A DNA stretch of 64,000 nucleotides from Bolinopsis microptera (lineage: Eukaryota > Ctenophora > Tentaculata > Lobata > Bolinopsidae). The stretch spans positions 13,003,118 to 13,067,117 of the forward strand of contig NC_087078.1 in assembly GCF_026151205.1 (NCBI RefSeq), given 5' to 3'. The position numbers were made by a program, and so were the translations under genes. The notes beneath the pieces are model-generated. The model worked only from the letters and a program-made list of their open reading frames with translations, ran no database searches and was not told the origin of the DNA. Below are positions 50,395 to 61,884 of this stretch, one piece after another; position 1 is the stretch's first letter; every line of letters begins with the position of its first letter.

Positions 50395-52650
50395 CTCAAC
50401 TGCCATAATGGAATAATATTCGCTTTGGTAAGTCCAACAGCTCGTTCATGAGTTTCTCCATGAAGTCCTCCGCGTTCTCAACCGCCCAGCTATAACCGTC
50501 CTTTACAACACCTGATATTAGTATTTATAACTCAATTTTTTACCTCAAAAGAATCGTTTGAGTAGAAATATTTCCTCCTCATCAAGCTCAATTTTAAGAG
50601 TTGAAACTGAAACTAAAAGAGCCACCAGTGGGAATAGCTGGTATATCTAGAGAAAAGTGAACAATGTATGTATGATAAAGGGAATTCATAATGTAGCATA
50701 ACATGTAAACCAATGAACCACTTCTTATGGCAGAATAACGGACCATGATTTAAACGCAGGTTCAAAAATCAATTATATACCAAGATCCTGCTCCTCCTCT
50801 CCAGTAAGGTAGTTGTACTCTTCATCTCGAGAGCAGGGGAGCCCAAAAGTGACACTTGTTTTCAAGGACTTAGACAGAGACAGAGAATCCGCGATTAAAT
50901 CAGAGTCAAGTGGAAGTATTTTTTATGCTGGACAGATACATCACAATTTAGTTCAATTTAAAAGGCTACGTCCATAATCATCATGGGAAGTGGGTACCGG
51001 TAAAGGAAGAACATTGAGAAAGCAGTGAAATCAAAGATCGACTTGTCAAAAGTTTAAAAATGTAACGCATTACACGTAGGAAACGCTCATGGCGCAGACA
51101 AAACTTAAGAATTTCATTTGAAGTGCTTATTGAGGAATTAACAAGACAAGTATATAATTAAGTTCATTATTATAGAAGCATATAACCACAATAAATTAAT
51201 CAAGGGATCGCCAGATCTCTCCCCCCCAAAGTATGAATAAAGGCATTGTTTTAAATTAAATGGGAAAATAATGAAATCTGATAAATTAGGTGTAATGAAA
51301 GAGTACCCCAAGCATGTTAATGTAAAACCAGTCCTAGACTTACAATTTTAGGTTCAGAAGCTTTACTAAAGATGAGACTGTAAAGGTTATAATTATGAGA
51401 TCTTAATGATTATACTATATTAGTAAAGTGGCTGAGATTTACTGACTTCACATTTATTGTCTTAAAGCCAGCTTTTATTTTGATTAAAATGGATCAACCA
51501 TATAGAACTTACCTGTATATAAATAACAAACAGGAATTGAATCATAAGATATGACACGAGCAGTAAGTATTATGATTGTAGTATCTGTTACCTGAAGCAT
51601 GTCGTAATTTAATGTTAGAAACTGGGCGTGGCTGTCATGTGCTCATGTCACCACTTCCACAGTGAGACTAGGAAAATTCATCTTTGCTCGACCACTAAAT
51701 AATACACAAATTTAAATATAAACCATGATGAAGAACATTTAAGTATTAACAAAAAGACAAGCAACAATTCAATCAAACCCCTGCTCTAAACATACTCCAG
51801 CGACCATTTTTACAGTTAGTGGAGACATGAGTTACTCCCCTTTTTTTCAAAAACCACTTCCAACTCAGTTTCTTCTACATCTCTCTCACCCCGTATGACT
51901 AAACGCAGTTTTGGCCAGATCATATTTTGTCTTAACCTGACATGATTTTGTTCAGGAGTATGCTGTGAAATAGCAATTCCAATAACGACGTACTTATAAC
52001 ACTGTACTAAGAAAAGTGCATTATATAGAAAATACCTGTTCAAAACAGAATTTGGAATATTTATTACGTAAATGGTTGCTACCTGACAAACGTATCTTCC
52101 ATGATCAATCTGTTTGACTTGGTGAGGGCTCAATTCAGCACATCCTTATCTGAAAATAATACTGTGAATAGAAGAAACATAAGTTTCTAAAATCATCACA
52201 ATTCATTTTGAATATGAATTGTATTTGATAGTGTAATTTTAAATCCAAACACTCAGCTTATAGGCCAGTAAAATATTCATATTAGTTTCATACTTCTGAT
52301 GATAAGGAGACAGCCAAGAGACCTTAGCTCCTCTTAGCACCGGTTTTTAGTTGCACGAAAAAGATCCACCCTGAAATGATGTTTCAAGATAAATTTTCTT
52401 AGCAGTCACTTTAACTATAGGCAAAGGTCTTTTTTACAAATAAACCCGTCAAATTAATTATTATTCACAATAAGTTGCCCAAAATACTCACTGAGGCATG
52501 ATCCAGAAATGATGACAAAGACTGAAAAAGGAGGTCTGTCTTAATTTGGAACTTGAGCTGGCCAGGGTATTGCAGCGTGGCATGGTTCCAAGATATCCAT
52601 AATAATCTTTACCGCTCATCAGCTTCCATTTCTCTGAACAGATCTATTTA
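50395..52650 (-). CDS. Possible multi-exon gene, unrecognised
   Basis: Several minus-strand stretches look exonic, with open frames and nearby splice-like sites: about 52,500-52,600 (HATLQYPGQLKFQIKTDLLFQSL), 52,330-52,375 (WIFFVQLKTGAKRS), 51,816-52,133 (includes VVIGIAISQHTPEQNHVRL and LRLVIRGERDVEETELEVVF), 50,790-50,910 (SLKTSVTFGLPCSRDEEYNY), 50,545-50,610 (LKIELDEEEIFLLKRFF) and 50,400-50,511 (KDGYSWAVENAEDFMEKLMN). The amino-acid composition is protein-like and acidic stretches recur. The exon phases do not all join without a stop, and I recognise no family. Any 5' part would have to cross the inverted-repeat junction at 53,156. Confidence 0.35.
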
Positions 52651-52705
52651 GCATTAATAGGAAATGAAATGTTGCCACATTGTTAAATGACATCTGTCTG
52701 CTATT

Positions 52706-52735
52706 ATACAGGATGGTCCAAAGTAACTAACCCAC
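52706..52735 (+). repeat. Mariner-type MITE end, similar to the element at 25,242
   Basis: TACAGGATGGTCCAAAGTAACT resembles the 5' terminus at 25,241 (TACAGGGTGGTCCAGAAGTTACT). The opposite end was not located. A run of C follows at about 52,766-52,780. Confidence 0.5.
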
Positions 52736-53083
52736 ATCACAGTGCGTAACCGTTGCTGTTGTGGGGCCCCCCCCCCCCCCTAAAAAGCGCCCCCCCTGTT
52801 TGGCACACCTTCCCTTTTGACGACCCTCCCTACAATTGAACAAATTAGTGTGATTTAGAGGATAATGCTGTAAAACTCCTAAAACAGTTTTTTTTCAAAA
52901 ATTTTCCCATATTCAAACGACGATTTGGACGCCCCCTAAGATGGCGCTCTCCGTGCACAGCGGAGTCGCGTGCCCTCCGTTACACACATGCACATGCAAA
53001 CCCTTTGATAACAAAATAACTTTTGAGAAAAGATAATTTATATTTATCACAAATTTATTACACAATCAATCAATAAATATATA

Positions 53084-53155
53084 ACCGAATAAATAATATA
53101 ATAATAAAATAATAATAAATACAACATTTATAAACCGCCTTATGCTAAATCAACC
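53084..53155 (-). repeat. Severely 5'-truncated CR1/L2-like LINE tail
   Basis: The minus strand reads GATTTAGC, ATAAGGCGGTTTATAAATG and TTGTATTTATTATTATT, matching the LINE 3' end at 46,190-46,250. Only the last 60-70 bp are present. It abuts exactly the point where the clean arm of the inverted repeat begins. Confidence 0.75.
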
Positions 53156-54428
53156 TCAACTGCAACTTTAGTTCCGGCACTCTTTGGCCATTAAAATAAC
53201 CAACTCCAATGAAACCCCGTGTAGCTACGTTCTGCTACATCCATGCTAGCACCACCCAGCTACCACCAGTTTACCACCAGTTTACTCTAAATCTAGCTAT
53301 TTCTAGCAACTTTTAAATGCTATCTCCAGCTCTATCCCGACCCTGGCAATGACATATGGGGGTTATTCGAGGTATCTGGCATAGCAAACGAAGCGGCATG
53401 CGCATTCACAATACAAAAAGGCCACAGTGGATGATGGAAGGTATATTTACACTCGCTTCCTATACCCCCCTATAATACCGGGCCTCTTGCGAGTTGCGAG
53501 AGTGACAAAAAGTGCACAGTTAAAAGAAACCCCTGTGAGAAATCGCATTTCTTGCACAACTGGGTCTAATTATAGAGGTAAATAAGAGGTCCGGTACATT
53601 CAGATACCCGGTATAGATTGGCAAGATTGACGGTACAGAGGTTTTGATCATTGAAATCAATAAAATGATAGTACAGCAGGTAAAATCGGTTCGATCTTAA
53701 ATGGTCCTTTTGTGCTGTTTCTTTATGTGGAATTTGATAAAGCTGTATTGTAATTAGTTATGAAACTCTAATATTGTGTGGTTAACCTTTTTCAGGTTCA
53801 GCCCTTTCCACTAAGCTATTCCTAATTACTAAAATATGTCGAGATTTACTGAACTCCAACTTCAAATATTGATGATTTTAGTATTCCCCAATCTAAAAAT
53901 CTTCGAAGTTTTTCTGCAAAGCATTTTTATCCACGTTTCATGCAATTCGATCACTTTTGGCGGAAAAAAATATTTTCAAATTTTCAAACTTTTTTCCAAG
54001 TCTCGAAAAAAAATGTTAAGTGAAAAATTTTTGAAGTTTTTCTAAAAACTACATTTCTCCGTGTTTCAAACGATTTCAATCATTTTGAGCCAATAAAAAA
54101 TTTTCACTTTTTTTGGTGATTAACTAATTGGTAATTATCCAATTAGCTGATTGTCCAATGTAAAAATTTTTCACACAAAAGTTTTACTCCTTGATAAGAT
54201 AAACATTCTAGGTTAATTTGCAGCCTTCTTCGACGTTCACAACTAAAGATATTTGGCAAACCAGACAGGTGGTACAAAGGTGGTAAAAAGTGGTAAAAGT
54301 GGTGTTTCTGTTGAGATAAAAAATTGGCAACAAGTCTAATTATGTTCGTAGGGGTCCTAACTACCATACTCCGTTGAGAAATCCTTGTGAACATTCAAAT
54401 CCAACGGAATGCCACTTTTCCCCTTACT
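53156..54428 (+). mobile_element. Partial copy of the long-TIR element (inner part plus one TIR)
   Basis: 53,156-54,428 is the reverse complement of 42,171-43,475. 53,640-54,428 is also the direct counterpart of the right TIR at 44,096-44,900. It ends CCCCTTACT and passes into the LINE RT fragment. The second TIR and half of the interior are absent, because the inverted duplication begins inside the element. Confidence 0.85.
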
Positions 54429-54780
54429 AGTTATCAAGATGTCGTTATGGATTCTGGTTGTTGCAGTTTCACAGCTATGAAACTTCCTATAGCCGGACTG
54501 AACTTTAGAAAGCAAGTTGTTATCCTCAATATAACTGGTGAGCTGTATAGATACACACTTCTCAATGATTTTTGACAAGAATGAGAGATTGCTAATAGGC
54601 CTATAGTTAGATAGAGATTCACCGTCAAGGCCACGTTTCTTCAAACTTGGACGAATGAGAGCCTCCTTAAGTTTTATAGGAAACTCACCTTTAACTAATG
54701 ATTCATTGACTATAAATGAGATCAGAGGAAGTAGTTCTGGGAGACACTTGATGAGAATAAGCCTATCTATTTAAATATTA
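54429..54780 (-). pseudogene. CR1/L2-like LINE RT, N-terminal part
   Basis: The minus strand reads CLPELLPLISFIVNESLVKG, FPIKLKEALIRPSLKKRG, SNYRPISNLSFLSKIIEK, YIEDNNLLSKVQSGYR and HSCETATTRIHNDIL. These are the RT fingers region ending just before motif A. The missing continuation (LDLSAAFDTVNH onward) is at 44,901 in the other orientation. The fragment stops where the long-TIR element was inserted. Confidence 0.82.
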
Positions 54781-56129
54781 ATATACATTATTTCAGAGTT
54801 CATTTTATGACTAGGGGGCACAACAAAAGGATAGCATTCAGATGATGTGCCTAATAAAGGTAGCCGTCAGTCTGAAAACGAAAAAGATAAATACTTTGGT
54901 TCAAAGAAAAAAAAAAGAAAAAAAAAGGGGGGACCGCAACCCATGTAGCTGAGACATCTCGCAGCAAGTAGACCAAAGTGGCTCTTGCTTGTGATCGGTG
55001 CATCAACTACCCGCCGAAGCGGTGGGTTGGGAGTCCCCCCCGGCCCTGGGATCATTTTGTCCGTAATGATCCCTGCCCCTATGATGGAGTAGATGTGTAT
55101 ATATCTGATTGTTGATATTTCATATTATATAATATTGGTAACAGTGGAAAATTTCCGTTACCTCTGTATTGTGCTCTGCCAATTGCAACACTTGAATTAC
55201 TTTATTGTATATTATATACTGTTTGACACTTTTTCCATTCTTTTTTCTATAGGTTTGTCCATAAAATTGTATACAGTAGAAAATAGTACAGTAAAATATC
55301 TACAAAATTTACATAAAATGACAACTGATCTCGACTCTTAAGATATACCAGCACAATTGGTCGCTAGTGGATTGCTCTTGCAGAGAACAGTCAGAGCTGT
55401 AAGAGATCACTGAAAGCTCGTGGATGCAGCAAATTAATGCTCATCTATTACACTTGAAGGAATCAGGGCTATCCCTATAAAATCCGAGACTGAGCATATG
55501 TGATATGTTACCCTTTCAGACCAGGGGCTCAAAACAGCCAAGAATAAGTATGATAAAAATAAAGTATTCAAACAATATACTTTACATAACATGAAGACTT
55601 TGTTATTAATTGTATGAAAAGTATTAATACTTAATTGACGATGTCAATTCTTCGCAGCTCGGCGAGGCCTAGTAGCGCATCTTGCTACAATATTAATGCA
55701 TATAATATCAGCAATACAATGACCCTATATAAAATTAAACCGTCTTATATACCAGTGAACCCTTGAAAATCTAGAATATTCCCTTTCTAAAATCACACAT
55801 AATCTTTTGCGCGGCTGTAATTGGTTCTGAACGATCACGTGAATGCAAGTCACGTGCGCTCTAACATCCAATGAGCATTCGCACTTTTTGCTTTTTTTCA
55901 TGGGGCGATGGACATGGAATTCGTAATTCACTCAGCTCGAATAAAGATTCGGCGGAATGACAAGCTGAGCGCCGCCCAGTAACTCTAAATTCAGGTCTAA
56001 ACCCCTGTATGAACAACAAATTTTTTTGCACCTAGCTCTGTCTCCCCGGAAAGAAATCACTGAAGTTGATTTAAGGAATAGGTATGATGAATAAGAAAAC
56101 GTTAACAAACCATTTTTAGCACGTCATTG
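54781..56129. other. No gene recognised; A-rich tract, GC-rich block and an E-box/CCAAT cluster
   Basis: An A-rich run (54,905-54,930) is followed by a GC-rich block (54,985-55,080). At 55,836-55,875 two CACGTG motifs and a CCAAT occur close together, which could be promoter-like, but no downstream gene is visible. Its mirror lies at about 40,320-41,760. Confidence 0.4.
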
Positions 56130-57661
56130 TATGAAAATTATGATCTACACTTTCAATTTTATTTGAGATATCATATAACTCCGGTATTATTCCAACTGAA
56201 TGGAAGCTGGCTCACGTAGTTCCGGTTCACAAGAAGGGTAGTAAGGAGGACATTGAGAATTATCGGCCGATTTCCCTAACTAGTCTTATAATGAAAACAT
56301 TTGAACGCCTTATTAAACAGGAACTCTTGAATAAAACAATGCATCTTCTTGATGATAGACAGCATGGATTTCTTGGAGACAGATCTTGTACCACAAATAT
56401 GATTAACTTTATTGACAGTGTCACGCTATCCCTCAATGACTGTTCGACTATAAGTGTAGACATCATTTACTTTGATTTTGCTAAAGCCTTTGATTCTGTA
56501 AATCATGATCTTATTCTTAAGAAACTTAAACTCGTCTTTAATATTGAAGGAAGGCTACTCAAATTCCTAACCAACTATCTTAGTGAACGGGAACAATGTG
56601 TTTTAGTTGATGGTAGACATTCAGAGATCAAACCTGTTTTGTCTGGAGTTCCTCAAGGCTCCGTCCTAGGTCCCATTCTATTTGTCTTATTCATAAACGA
56701 TCTTCCCATGAGATTAAGTTCAGGCACAAATTTGGTACTTTATGCTGATGACACGAAAATATGGAGTCCTATTAAATCATACAACGATTATTGCACACTT
56801 CAGAATAACATAAATGAACTTAATTCTTGGAGCATAGAAAATAAGATGCGATTCCATCCATCAAAGTGTAAAGTCCTCTCTATTCCTGGAAAGAAATTCA
56901 GCAGTAGGATATTACCTATTCCATTTATCAGATTTCAATATTTGCTCGGTAATACTCCCTTAGATTACACCAGTACGGAAACAGATCTTGGAGTCGTTAT
57001 AAATCAGGGCTTTCGTTTTGAAGAACACATAACTAAAATATTGTCCAAAGCTAACCAAAAATTTGGGCTGCTGAAACGCACTTGCTCATTTGTCCAAGAT
57101 GAGAGACGAAGAAGAAATTTATACCTTGCACTTGTTAGAAGTCAATTTGAACACTGTTCCCAAATCTGGCGTCCATTTAATAAAACACAACTAGATAAGA
57201 TGGATGCTTTTCAAAAAAGGTGTATTAAGTGGATTTTTGATGAGGAATTCACAAGCTATCAGTCCTTTGAAAACTATACTTACAAATGTCATCAATTGAA
57301 AATCCTTCCTCTCAGCAAGAGGTTTGAATTGAATGACCTGACCTTGTTTCACAAAATAGTCAATGGTGTATGCACACAAGAGCTTCCTAATTACTTACAA
57401 CTATACAAAGGAAGCACACGCTTAAGATCATGTCACCATGACAGCCTAAGTTATGTAACGACTCTTGTTCAAACACAGTGTAATAGCAGTCTCCTTAAGA
57501 AATCATTCTTTTATCGGACACATCTGCTCTGGAATAAACTTCCTCTCGAAATAAGAGACCATAGCTGTCCTGATATCTTCAAGGCCAAACTTAAGGATCA
57601 CCTATGGTCGGAAATGCTACCCACAGATCCAAACGATAGTCACGCTGAATTCTTCACATAG
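56130..57661 (+). CDS. LINE reverse transcriptase (5'-truncated ORF2), intact frame
   Basis: The frame is open from about 56,130. A first in-frame ATG is at 56,291, but homology starts earlier: EISYNSGIIPTEWKLAHVVP, HKKGSKEDIENYRPISLTSL. Motif A is YFDFAKAFDSVNH, motif B GVPQGSVLGPILFVLFINDLP, motif C LYADDTKIW, followed by WSIENKMRFHPSKCKVLS, the DLGVVI motif and a thumb with RRRNLYLALVRSQFEHCSQIWRP. The C-terminus ends near LWNKLPLEIRDHSCPDIFKAKL. All catalytic aspartates are present and there is no frameshift over about 500 codons, so insertion was recent. The endonuclease domain is missing upstream. It belongs to the jockey/CR1-type LINE group and differs from the RT at 44,901. It may be the 3' half of the same family as the AlkB/SGNH ORF1 element downstream, but that is inference. 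Confidence 0.88.
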
Positions 57662-58181
57662 CCATGTGCCTACGCGTACTGCGTGACGCGCTTGTTTCAC
57701 AACGGCGGTCGCGCGCTACTGCAAGCGAGAGGGCTCTGGTTAGAGCAAGCTGAATTCTACCTGTCTGATAATGATTAGATGCATCTCATTTCTCCCAATG
57801 CCAATTCTCTAATCTAAAATAACCGATCCAAACTATTTAAGGGGTTAGGGGTGGGTTGGGTTGTGGGTTGGGTTTTTAAAAGTATTGTATGATATAATCT
57901 ATTTCATTAAAAAGTTAACAAATTATTAACATTATGATATTTTATGCACGCTGTATTTTATTATTGCACAATCATCTCTATTACTATATATCTTACATTT
58001 ATATGTGTTGATTGTATGAAATGTTTTGTCAGGGACCATATTTTGTAGGTGTAATTTTTGCACGAACTACGTTCTGGTTTCCCGTCATTATAGTACATAG
58101 AAATCACTTTTTGACCGTGTTATTTTCATGCAATTACATTGATGTATGTACTATTTTGAAAAGATTTTCAATAAAAAAACG
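57662..58181 (+). repeat. Probable 3' UTR of the LINE, then AT-rich sequence
   Basis: The CG-rich block just after the stop (57,665-57,760) recurs in diverged form at 2,830-2,940, as a LINE 3' UTR would. A GGGTTGGG-rich stretch follows at 57,840-57,880. No clear tail was found, so the 3' end of the element is not fixed. Confidence 0.45.
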
Positions 58182-58253
58182 GGTACGGTGATACTTGTGA
58201 AATATTTGTTCCATATATTGGAACCGTCGACGAGTCCAACTCGGCGCGCGTCC
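58182..58253 (+). repeat. Dispersed repeat, copy 2 (partner 22,490-22,566)
   Basis: It holds the same AAATATTTGTTCCA block and an identical 27-nt core at 58,227-58,253. It marks the left edge of a CG-rich, dyad-rich segment extending to about 58,920. Confidence 0.6.
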
Positions 58254-59070
58254 TGGTAGGTTGTAAACCTACAAAATCTACAAGACTCTATAGAAACGCT
58301 GTTGCAAATTAAAATTGTTGCTACTTTGAGTTACCTATCTTGCTGATATACAAATTATTTTTAGGCGATAGTTTGGAAAGAAAGCAGCGCGCGCGGAGTA
58401 GCTTAAAAGCATTTTCTGCTCATGCACTCGATACGATAAAATACTACTACGCTACACTTTTCTAAACGCGCGAACTTATTTTTGACCGTAGAATAGATTT
58501 AAAGTGATCGAATATTATAAAATGAGTAAACTATTTTCCCAGCCGTTTCGCGCGCGCAAAAAGTATACAGTGTATGTCAAGTATTGGAGGACTTCGCCGC
58601 TTCGACGCGCCGCGCAAACTAGCATTCTTGCTTCGTCGATCGCGTCGTTGCTCTGCTTTGCAGAGCAACGATCTCGACGGATTGACATCGTCAATCAAGT
58701 CAAGTAAAATAGCAAAACCTGATTTAATTGGCCAAAAAAGTCAATGAAACAATAAATAAATTAACCTAAATTAAAAACGCCTCTCAAGATTGTACATTGT
58801 ATAAATATATAATGATCTTGACGGATGTTACTCGTCTAAGTTTCTTCGAAGTAGCGCGCGCCGCTTTCTTCTCGATGGCAAGAGCTACGAAGTAGCGCGC
58901 GCCGGGCCAGATCATTAACAATGGTCAAATAATGATACCTTTTGGCGTTGGAAATTTTTTTCTTAATTTTATAATAAGAAAACAATGTATATTTATCCAA
59001 TACAAATATGTAATTTGCATTAAAAATAATAATGTAATGTAATGATAATAATGGCCAAAAATGATGTACA
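58254..59070. repeat. CG-rich non-coding segment with many dyads
   Basis: GCGCGCG motifs recur (58,388, 58,550, 58,855, 58,895). A perfect 11-bp hairpin, CGTTGCTCTGC / GCAGAGCAACG with a TTT loop, is at 58,646-58,670. The AGTAGCGCGCGCCG string occurs twice (about 58,851 and 58,891). No coding frame is credible. It is probably part of a compound non-autonomous element with the palindromes that follow. Confidence 0.6.
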
Positions 59071-59170
59071 AATAAAAATGAGACGAGCCGCGCGTATTTT
59101 CGCAGAGTTACACCGTAGTATACTACGGTGTAACTCTGCGAAAATACGCGCGGCTCGTCTCATTTTTATT
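59071..59170. repeat. Perfect 100-bp palindrome
   Basis: The first 50 bases (AATAAAAATGAGACGAGCCG ... CACCGTAGTA) are an exact reverse complement of the last 50. There is no spacer and no mismatch. Confidence 0.97.
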
Positions 59171-59569
59171 GTAGTCAGCTACTGCAGGATAAAAATGTAT
59201 AAAAAGCAATGAGAATTAACACAGATTAGTTGAGCCCCCAAATCATTCAGGGTACATGGAAATATTAATAGGAAACAGATTAAGCAAAAACAAAAATCTT
59301 ACAACAGTAAACAACAATAATAACAATGCGTTAGCGCTCGATATTTATACTATAGTATAAATATCGAGCGCTAACGCAAATATTGTCTTAATCCACGAAG
59401 ATATCTTACGAGTTATTTTGTGTTATTGTTTACTGTTGTAAGATTTTTGTTTTTGCTTAATCTGTTTCCTATTGATATTTCCATGTACCCTGAATGATTT
59501 GGGGGCTCAACTAATCTGTGTTAATTCTCATTGCTTTTTATACATTTTTATCCTGCAGTAGCTGACTAC
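59171..59569. repeat. 399-bp fold-back element with near-perfect arms
   Basis: It begins GTAGTCAGCTACTGCAGGAT and ends with its reverse complement ATCCTGCAGTAGCTGACTAC. The centre (59,328-59,377) is a perfect 50-bp palindrome around TTATACTATAGTATAA, flanked by GCGTTAGCGCTCG and CGAGCGCTAACGC. The right arm carries about 35 extra bases (59,378-59,420). It directly abuts the 100-bp palindrome. Confidence 0.93.
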
Positions 59570-59749
59570 AATCACGCAACATCGTTCTTAATTTATTTCA
59601 CTGTGCTTGATAATTGTTGTTTGATACAAGAATTATTTTAATAGATCCTCTAAGTATCTAATTGTATTTACTGTTATCTATGTGGTTACCAGAATTTTGT
59701 ATATTCAACAGTTCTGTAAGATTGCATTGTTACAATTTGAGCCAAGAAG

Positions 59750-61334
59750 ATTCAAATTAGTCAGATTCATATCATAACCTGTGTATCACTAAGTCTTGAA
59801 AACGACAATTTGAGGAGACAAATTGCTCGTCTAACCAAACTTACCCAAGGCTCAGGCCATGACAAAATTGCGGTTCCATTCTCTTGCGGGGACAATGTTC
59901 TTATCTCTGAACATGAATCAGAAACTCAAAACTGTGAAGTTAGCAGTGTGACTGAACTTAATAGCAACCCATCTCTTGTGAATTCTTCTGATGTTAACAA
60001 ACAATCTTCAACCAGTGTTAACGTTGTGGGTAAGTCCATCAATCCATATCATGATTTGAGTCGAGGTGTATTCAGGTTTGTTGATACTCTCAAGTTGGAT
60101 ATGGAAACACAATACACACAAATGTTTAACAATAGGACTGTAGCATAGAGAAAAGACAAGATACTATGGGGATTTCCCATATGCCTACAATGGAGGCTTC
60201 CATAACACAAGGCCGTTAAATGACAATCCCTTATTAAAGTCTATTTTAGAACGTCTACGCTCACAGTTCCCAAGTCTGAAATTTAACAGCGCCATGATCA
60301 CTAAGTATGAAAATGGCAAGCAAGAAATACCATTCCATTCAGATGATGAGAGGTCCATATCACCAGACTCCATGATTTCCACCATATCGTTAGGAGCAAC
60401 AAGAGTCCTCAGTTTTAGGTCTAAAAGCAAAGTCCACGTTGCCAATCTTACTCTCTCCCATGGCGACATAATGATTATGACCAGAAAATCTCAGGAGAGC
60501 TTTGAACACAGCCTTATTCAGGACCATACTGATGACATGAGAATTAGCATTACTCTGCGCCAGATTGATGGCAGTGCAACCTTGTCTGCTCCACCCGATA
60601 CCTCAAGTAAGCCTTTCGTTACTGCAAGAGAAACTGAACCCTCAATCAAAGGGAAATCATCACCCAACAAAATCACTCATAAGAGCACCGTACCCCCTGC
60701 TTCAGTCAAAAGCAAATCCCTTGCTGTGTATGTTAGCTCAAGCATGTTCTCCAAGTTAGATGCTACAAAACTATCCTCTGCTCATCAAGAAGCACATGTA
60801 TTTCACTATCCTGGTGGCATTGCAAACGGTATCAATGAACGCTTCCACTCAGATGAAAGAAAGAGGTCAATTGATGCAAATAATGTGAAGACCATCGTAC
60901 TCATGTGTGGAACTAATGATGTGGACTTAATCCTAGAGAGTCCTCGACACATGAGGAATAGATTATTGTCACCCGATGAGTTCACAGGAAAAGCAAAGGC
61001 CCTTGATAACACCAATCGCTCTATTGATAATCTGATCCAGTCACTTCACTCGTGGGCTCCAGCTGCAAAAATTAAGATCATAAACATTTTACCAAGAGAA
61101 AGTTTTGCTAGAAATAAAGTGATAAATGACATCAATACCTTTTTATCTAAGATTCCTTCCAAATACTCTTTTGTTAGCTTTATACCCACAGAGAAGAATC
61201 GATTCTTGTTTAGTGATAGATCTGGATTTAGGAAATCATCTTGTTTTAGTAGATTTGGGGAAGACAATGTGCATCTAAACAGCGATGGTATCTTTAAACT
61301 AGCAAAGCACATCAAGTATCATGCTCACCATTGA
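59750..61334 (+). CDS. LINE ORF1-like protein: coiled coil, AlkB-like dioxygenase, SGNH hydrolase
   Basis: Part 1 (59,750-60,145) has a Leu/charged heptad-like SLENDNLRRQIARL. A one-base shift at about 60,143 leads to part 2 (about 60,145-61,334). Part 2 opens REKTRYYGDFPYAYNGGFH, then reads NSAMITKYENGKQEIPFHSDDE, SMISTISLGATRVLSFR, LSHGDIMIM, SFEHSL and DDMRISITLR. This is the AlkB-type 2-oxoglutarate/Fe(II) fold: H-x-D at 60,336-60,344, distal His at 60,507 and the 2OG-binding Arg in RISITLR. After a Ser/Pro/Lys-rich linker comes an SGNH hydrolase: VYVSSSMF (nucleophile Ser block), HYPGG, MCGTNDVD (Asn block) and EDNVHLNSDG (Asp/His). The stop is at 61,334. Esterase-type SGNH ORF1 is known for CR1/L2 LINEs; the AlkB fusion is unusual. 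The endonuclease ORF follows 135 bp downstream. True N-terminus uncertain. Confidence 0.87.
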
Positions 61335-61884
61335 AATCGACATGACATTTCCACCTGAATATTTATTTTGATTTCAAGTTTAAAACTTTTCTATTGAAAA
61401 TATTTACAAGCGGATAATTTTCACCTGATTTTAGTTTGATCAGACACAACGACTAACACGTTTTGTGAAATGACAAATATTCACAACTCAGCTGACAAAT
61501 TTCATAACCTTTGCATTGGTCACTGTAACATTCAAGGTGGTCTCCTAAATTTAGCTAAAAGTAATGAACTTACTCAACTCATTCGAGATCATAAGCTAGA
61601 CATACTTTCCCTAAATGAGATGAATCTTAATGATACTATTGACACAGACACCATAAATATTCCTTCCTCCTTCAACATTATGCGATGCGACAGGCCAAAC
61701 AGTTCTAGGGGTGGTTGTGGCTTAATGATAAACAAAAAACTAGCTTACACAGAATTAGTTATGGATAGTAAGCTTGATAACATTGAAGCATTATGGGTGA
61801 AGCTTAAGAATAGCAAGATCAATGTTTGCAGCTTCTATCGCTCTGGAAATTATTGCAGTGTTGATAATTTTATTGAGTACATTC

